A model generated the notes under the pieces. It was not told the origin of the DNA. It did no database searches and saw only the letters and a program-made list of their open reading frames with translations. Shown one piece after another: positions 60,145 through 64,000 of a stretch of DNA of 64,000 nucleotides (position 1 is its first letter; every line of letters begins with the position of its first letter). The position numbers were made by a program, and so were the translations under genes. The stretch lies in assembly GCA_910589415.1 (NCBI GenBank), contig OU342635.1, positions 40,016,929 to 40,080,928 of the forward strand, written 5' to 3'. Origin of the DNA: Malachius bipustulatus (taxonomy: Eukaryota; Arthropoda; Insecta; Coleoptera; Melyridae).

Positions 60145-62066
60145 AGGTAAGTAACTCGGAGGTTTTTGCCGGGCGCCTTCAATATTATAAGTATGCTTGG
60201 GAAGCAATATCCACCAGTCCCACGGTGTTATCCTGGGTTAGCGGATACAAAATCACATTTCATACAAAACCAATGTCTTCTTCAGCCAGAACTTATAACT
60301 TTTCAACTGACGAAGGGATTTCAATGCGTCAAGCTATCAATGAGCTTCTGACACTGGGAGCTATTGAACGCTGTGAACCTTGTCCAGATCAATTCGTCTC
60401 TTCAATTTTTTTGGCCACTAAACCTTCTGGCAAGAAAAGATTCATTCTGAACCTTAAGAATTTGAACAGATTCGTGATAGCACCTCACTTTAAAATGGAG
60501 GATCACAGAACAGTTTTACGATTGATCCGTCCAGGTTCTTTTATGACCACAGTTGACTTGAAAGATGCTTATTTCTCAATACCGGTACATCGCGATTTCC
60601 GTAAATTTTTGAGGTTCACCTTTAATCATTGCCTGTATGAATTTACCTGCGTACCATTTGGACTCTCGTCAGCTCCCTTCTGTTTTACGAAACTTATGAA
60701 GCCCATAGTTTCTTATTTACGCCAAGGTGGCATTATTTGCGTCAACTATTTAGACGACTTTCTCATTTTTGGCACCTCATTTGGGGATTGCCAACGAAAC
60801 ACACAAACGGTTGTCACCCTTCTAGAATCTCTTGGATTCACAATTAATAGGGAAAAAAGTCGTTTAGTCCCTTGTACTTCACAGGTATTTCTGGGGTTCA
60901 TCTTTGATTCTTCCAAAATGAAAATAAGCCTCCCACAAGGAAAGAAAGAAACTGTCTACAAGTGGGCCAGGTATTTCCAGACCACATCCACTTGTAAAAT
61001 CAGAGACTTTGCCAAATTCATTGGCACATTAGTCTCTGTTTGCCCCGCCGTTAAGTACGGCTGGCTCTATATTAGACCATTGGAGCGAGAGAAGTTCCTA
61101 GCCCTTTCCAGGTACAATATGAATTTTGACGCTACGATGGCCATTTCTCGTAATTTATTTCACTCTTTACGCTGGTGGGAGAACACAATCAATAAATCCT
61201 TTAATGATATTAAAAGTGACAGGTTTCGAGTGGAAATTTTTACGGATGCTTCGTTGACAGGCTGGGGAGCCTGTTGTAACGGTGAAACGACTCACGGTTT
61301 CTGGAGTGACTCGGAAAAGAAATTTCATATAAATTTTTTGGAACTACAAGCCATTTTTTATGGCTTAAAGTGTTTTGCAACTAATCTTTCCAATTGTAAT
61401 ATTCTCTTACGCTGCGATAACACCACTGCGATATCCTATATTAATAAAATGGGTAGTATTCGATTTCAAGAATCGTATAGGCTAACAAAGGAGATATGGC
61501 AGTGGTGTGAACAGAGGAATATTTGGATATTTACTTCCTATATCAGTTCACGAGATAATTTCATAGCAGACAGAGAGTCACGCCAGACCAGTTTCGAAAC
61601 CGAATGGTCGTTATCACAAAAGGCTTTCGTAAAAATAACGAAACATTTGGGGCAGCCAGACGTAGACCTCTTTGCCTCTCATATTAATCACAAATGTGAT
61701 AAATACGTGTCATGGCGAAGAGATCCAACTTCATTTGCGGTCGACGCGTTTACGCTTAATTGGGAAAATACTAACTTTTATGCGTTCCCACCATTTTCGC
61801 TTATCTTAAGAGCATTGCAAAAAATAATTCAGGATAACGCCGAGGGAATTATGGTAGTACCCTATTGGACCTCGCAACCGTGGTATCCCCTTTTTTCCGA
61901 ATTAATAGTTGGAAAAATGCTTTTCTTGCAACCCTCCCCTGATTTATTGTCTTCTCCTTCTAGGAAGAGCCACCCATTGGCACAACAGCTTACCCTGGTG
62001 GCCGCAAAATTATCAGGGACTCATTCTTACGAAGGAAAGTTCCAGAGTCTGCCATCGACACACTGA
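59976..62066 (+). CDS. Pol of the DIRS element: reverse transcriptase, RNase H, methyltransferase-like domain
   Basis: The frame opens at 59976 after a TAG and overlaps the end of gag; it has no ATG before the conserved N-terminal block AGRLQYYKYAWEAI (about 60168), so expression probably needs a -1 shift, reinitiation or splicing. A GTG at 60225 is not a good start because it removes this block. RT blocks are KKRFILNLKNLNRFV, TTVDLKDAYFSIPV, CVPFGLSSAPFCFTKLM and NYLDDFLIFG (YLDD at about 60747). RNase H has FTDASLTGWG (about 61240), FLELQAIFYGL, RCDNTTAISY and NFIADRESR, so all four acids are present. After it come PDVDLFASHINH and NFYAFPPFSLILRAL (about 61784), the conserved domain described as Dam-like methyltransferase in DIRS elements. 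The last 100 nt overlap the recombinase frame. No stops interrupt it. Confidence 0.9.
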   Translation, partial: WSFKKKGGRNRHQAIRRDNVTWAVKQETPVLPQEGGEDKQRASLLSTDNAVQQEILEVSNSEVFAGRLQYYKYAWEAISTSPTVLSWVSGYKITFHTKPMSSSARTYNFSTDEGISMRQAINELLTLGAIERCEPCPDQFVSSIFLATKPSGKKRFILNLKNLNRFVIAPHFKMEDHRTVLRLIRPGSFMTTVDLKDAYFSIPVHRDFRKFLRFTFNHCLYEFTCVPFGLSSAPFCFTKLMKPIVSYLRQGGIICVNYLDDFLIFGTSFGDCQRNTQTVVTLLESLGFTINREKSRLVPCTSQVFLGFIFDSSKMKISLPQGKKETVYKWARYFQTTSTCKIRDFAKFIGTLVSVCPAVKYGWLYIRPLEREKFLALSRYNMNFDATMAISRNLFHSLRWWENTINKSFNDIKSDRFRVEIFTDASLTGWGACCNGETTHGFWSDSEKKFHINFLELQAIFYGLKCFATNLSNCNILLRCDNTTAISYINKMGSIRFQESYRLTKEIWQWCEQRNIWIFTSYISSRDNFIADRESRQTSFETEWSLSQKAFVKITKHLGQPDVDLFASHINHKCDKYVSWRRDPTSFAVDAFTLNWENTNFYAFPPFSLILRALQKIIQDNAEGIMVVPYWTSQPWYPLFSELIVGKMLFLQPSPDLLSSPSRKSHPLAQQLTLVAAKLSGTHSYEGKFQSLPSTH
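60147..61963 (+). other. Predicted intron whose removal joins the pol leader to the recombinase
   Basis: The donor GAG|GTAAGT at 60147 is close to ideal and lies two bases after the gag stop. The acceptor CTTCTCCTTCTAG ends at 61963, after a pyrimidine-rich tract with CTGAT (possible branch A at 61942). The recombinase frame opens at 61964, the first base after the AG. The pol-frame codon GAG ends exactly at the donor, so splicing would join the 57-codon pol leader to the recombinase in phase 0, removing the whole RT/RNase H region (1,817 nt). Confidence 0.6.
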
Positions 62067-63007
62067 TCGCATCTATTTCCGAATCGACATTAAGGCAATA
62101 TAACTCAACGTACCGCTTGTGGTGGACATTTTGCAAAGAGGAACAAATTCCACTTTACCTAGCATCAAACCATGCTGTACTTTCCTTCTTACAAAAAAGC
62201 TCAGAGGAGCATAATTACAAGTATGGAGCCGTTAATTCGCACAGGTCAGCACTAAGTTTAATTTTACCAACTGACCTTGGGGCGGATCCTCTTGTTAAAA
62301 GATTCATGAGGGGCATTTCTCGTTTAAGGCCATCCCGGCCCAGGTACACATCTACATGGGATCCGCAGACCTTGTTCTCATATATCGAAAAATTGCCGAG
62401 CGCCTTGAACATGCTGCAACTTTCTCAAAAGTTAGTAATGCTCCTAGCTTTGATCACAGGGGGAAGACTCCAAACCATAGCTCTCATTAGACTTTCTAAC
62501 ATCAGGGTGGATCCTACGGAAATTCAGATCAATATAACAGATCCAATTAAGACTTCGGCCAGAAACCATGAGCAGCCCACTTTGCACATACCTTTCTATA
62601 ACGAAAATCCACGTTTGTGCGTCGCAACCACATTGAAAAATTATATTGAGGCTACAAAACCCTTTAGAGCAATTGACCAGGATTTCCTTTTTCTAACGAC
62701 TAAAAGACCTTACAAAATTGCTAACAAACAAACACTTAGCCGATGGGTAAAGCAAATGCTCTCATCAGCGGGGATTGATACTTCATACTTCAGACCTCAT
62801 TCCACTCGCCATTCATCAACGTCTGCGGCCCTCAGACAGGGAGTGTCGTTAGAAACAATCTGTAAGACAGCCGGGTGGTCCGAAAGGACATCCACCTTTG
62901 CAAAGTTTTACAACCGCCGCCTATCTGACAAAACAATTTTTTGCCAAAGCGGTCATGGGTCTACCCACTGTTACCCAAGAATAGAACTGTTTTGTTTTGC
63001 AAAATAA
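61964..63007 (+). CDS. Tyrosine recombinase of the DIRS element
   Basis: The frame is open from 61964, directly after a TAG that is also a splice acceptor, to a TAA at 63005. It has no ATG before the conserved N-terminal region GRKIIRDSFLRRKVPESAID and STLRQYNSTYRLWWTFCKEE, so the start must come from splicing or frame change; a TTG at 62117 is too late. This is the lambda-integrase-type enzyme that integrates the circular cDNA. The N-terminal core-binding domain is followed by the catalytic domain with GGRLQT (first Arg, about 62463), HSTRHSS (His-x-x-Arg, about 62798), AGW (Trp in the second His/Trp position, about 62877) and AKFYNRR (nucleophile Tyr, about 62908). All expected catalytic residues are present. 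AATAAA at 63003-63008 overlaps the stop codon and may serve polyadenylation. Confidence 0.9.
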   Translation, partial: EEPPIGTTAYPGGRKIIRDSFLRRKVPESAIDTLIASISESTLRQYNSTYRLWWTFCKEEQIPLYLASNHAVLSFLQKSSEEHNYKYGAVNSHRSALSLILPTDLGADPLVKRFMRGISRLRPSRPRYTSTWDPQTLFSYIEKLPSALNMLQLSQKLVMLLALITGGRLQTIALIRLSNIRVDPTEIQINITDPIKTSARNHEQPTLHIPFYNENPRLCVATTLKNYIEATKPFRAIDQDFLFLTTKRPYKIANKQTLSRWVKQMLSSAGIDTSYFRPHSTRHSSTSAALRQGVSLETICKTAGWSERTSTFAKFYNRRLSDKTIFCQSGHGSTHCYPRIELFCFAK

Positions 63008-63008
63008 A
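63003..63008 (+). terminator. AATAAA polyadenylation signal candidate
   Basis: Overlaps the TAA stop of the recombinase. A downstream GT-rich element is not obvious. Confidence 0.4.
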
Positions 63009-63215
63009 ATATTAAGTTTCTGATTGTTTAGTACCTACTTATAATACGGGTGAAATAATTTTTAGTTTGAACCATAATATGTTACGTTATTCCCATAGAA
63101 TAATCTATTTTTGTTTCGTTATTCAATACAATTTTGATATTGAAACATAATTCTTTTCTTACCTATATCTTTTCTCTGTTCATTAATTCGCAACACTTTA
63201 ATGAATCTTCAAACA

Positions 63216-63340
63216 ACTACATAGTGAATTCTTAACGTAATATATTCGGACTGGACGCGAATATAATTAATCGATCAAACGAACTTACCTGAAGTGAAGT
63301 TCGATCGTAATTATATGAAGCGTCCAGTCCGAATATATTA
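63216..63340 (-). repeat. Internal complementary region of the DIRS element
   Basis: Positions 63216-63268 are the exact reverse complement of the left outer end (58310-58362), and 63262-63340 the exact reverse complement of the right outer end (63555-63633). The two matches overlap by 7 bp, TATAATT. This is the template thought to align both ends for circle formation in DIRS elements; it therefore records the sequence of the circle junction. Confidence 0.95.
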
Positions 63341-63415
63341 TCGTCCCTGCCCACCCTCCCGGTGTTGCGCCAAGGGTACCTTTCTCAATTAATAAACAGG
63401 AGCCTACCTTTGAAC

Positions 63416-63575
63416 CGAATGAAGCAATAGGCAGGGCGAGAACACCATGGGATGATAGAGAGAGAGGACCGATTTCGCTCGTCTTCGACGTTTTTAACAG
63501 CTAAAGGTGCACGGTGAGTAGCCCAGGGGCGGACTACATAGTGAATTCTTAACGTAATATATTCGGACTGGACGC
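63416..63575 (-). repeat. Right inverted terminal repeat of the DIRS element (160 bp)
   Basis: Exact reverse complement of 58320-58479. A further 58 bp of right-end-specific sequence (63576-63633) follows, with an inner imperfect palindrome (GATCGAACTT ... AAGTTCGTTTGATC). Confidence 0.95.
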
Positions 63576-63626
63576 TTCATATAATTACGATCGAACTTCA
63601 CTTCAGGTAAGTTCGTTTGATCGATT

Positions 63627-63633
63627 AATTATA
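63627..63633 (+). other. Right boundary core AATTATA
   Basis: Same 7-mer as at the left boundary (58310). Beyond it the sequence no longer matches the internal complementary region. Confidence 0.75.
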
Positions 63634-64000
63634 AAGCAGAGTACACGACATCATTGGGGCAAAGTTACATCAGCTGCAGCCTCTGTTTATCAGATACACT
63701 TCAAGTTGGTAATATTCATGGATATTGATGATGCAACAGCAATAATTGCTCGCCTTAAATCACAATGAGGGAAGATGAGGAGATACATCAGCATTCAGCA
63801 TCTCCATAATTTAATGCTCTTGGTATGCATCATAAATTTTTATGGTTCTGGACCTGTATAGCTACGGTGTAACAACTCCAAAAATATATTTGATATAAAG
63901 AGAATTTTTTAGAGATTAGGATTGATGAGTTGAATGCAAATTTTTTAATTAGGCCGAGAGTCATGCTCTACATGTTTAGTTAATATTTCAATTTTTAACG
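63634..64000. other. Right flank of the DIRS element
   Basis: Ordinary non-coding DNA; nothing recognised. Confidence 0.35.

Larger units (their letters stand above)
58310..63633 (+). mobile_element. Complete DIRS-type tyrosine-recombinase retrotransposon
   Basis: The 5.3-kb element has identical 160-bp inverted terminal repeats, an internal complementary region, and three long overlapping ORFs (Gag-like, RT/RNase H/methyltransferase-like, tyrosine recombinase). DIRS elements replicate through RNA, make a circular DNA copy with help of the internal region, and integrate by tyrosine recombinase without the usual target duplication. The inverted repeats and methyltransferase-like domain argue for DIRS proper rather than Ngaro or PAT-like elements with split direct repeats. 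Identical repeats and open ORFs point to recent insertion and possible activity. It is presumably transcribed left to right. Confidence 0.95.

Noticed and set aside
60225..60227. GTG as start codon of the DIRS pol ORF
   Set aside because: The conserved block AGRLQYYKYAWEAI lies upstream of it in the same frame, so the protein must begin earlier.
62117..62119. TTG as start codon of the recombinase ORF
   Set aside because: Conserved recombinase residues precede it in frame back to 61964. A non-ATG start inside the core-binding domain is unlikely.
1..64000. CRISPR array, rRNA or tRNA genes
   Set aside because: No regularly spaced short direct repeats with unique spacers and no recognisable tRNA or rRNA sequence. 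The tandem repeats present are ordinary minisatellites.

Overview
The window is AT-rich, almost gene-free eukaryotic DNA made largely of transposable elements in many stages of decay. The repeat types (an I/Jockey-type non-LTR retrotransposon with RNase H, pogo/Tigger, hAT and piggyBac-like elements, a DIRS retrotransposon, and many small elements with CAGGGTG-type ends) fit an insect or other arthropod chromosome. I could not name the species. I found no convincing host protein-coding exon, tRNA, rRNA or CRISPR array.

Layout. From 0 to 18.6 kb is AT-rich non-coding DNA with small inverted-repeat elements (575-1609, 7779-8660, 12640-12763, 14355-14556, 16491-16799), a broken pogo-type transposase (3367-3808) and a 50-bp minisatellite (4611-4797). 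From 18.6 to 20.5 kb lie remains of two old non-LTR retrotransposons in opposite orientations. From 20.7 to 26.28 kb is a nearly intact, full-length non-LTR retrotransposon with a 13-bp target-site duplication, an overlapping UAAUG stop-start between its two ORFs, and one reading-frame break in a run of 11 A. From 26.3 to 33 kb is AT-rich DNA with a perfect 39-bp palindrome and diverged repeats. From 33.2 to 35.4 kb is a 2.2-kb foldback structure with arms of about 770 bp. At 39.4-40.7 kb is an old minus-strand non-LTR pseudogene. From 46.1 to 52.2 kb are nested DNA transposons, including a hAT-type element (49560-52208) carrying a piggyBac-type element with TTAA flanks. From 52 to 58 kb is non-coding DNA with local tandem repeats.

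The best-preserved and most informative locus is 58310-63633, a structurally complete DIRS-type (tyrosine recombinase) retrotransposon. It has identical 160-bp inverted terminal repeats, an internal complementary region holding the reverse complement of both outer ends, and three long overlapping ORFs: an SR-rich Gag-like protein, RT-RNase H-methyltransferase-like Pol, and tyrosine recombinase. The sequence suggests how it was inserted: the 7-mer AATTATA sits once at each outer boundary and once, reverse-complemented, at the circle junction encoded in the internal region. It also suggests how the recombinase may be expressed: a near-perfect splice donor lies just after the gag stop, and a strong acceptor lies exactly where the recombinase frame opens, with phases that match.

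All similarity calls come from motifs recognised by eye. No database search, alignment score or folding energy was computed.
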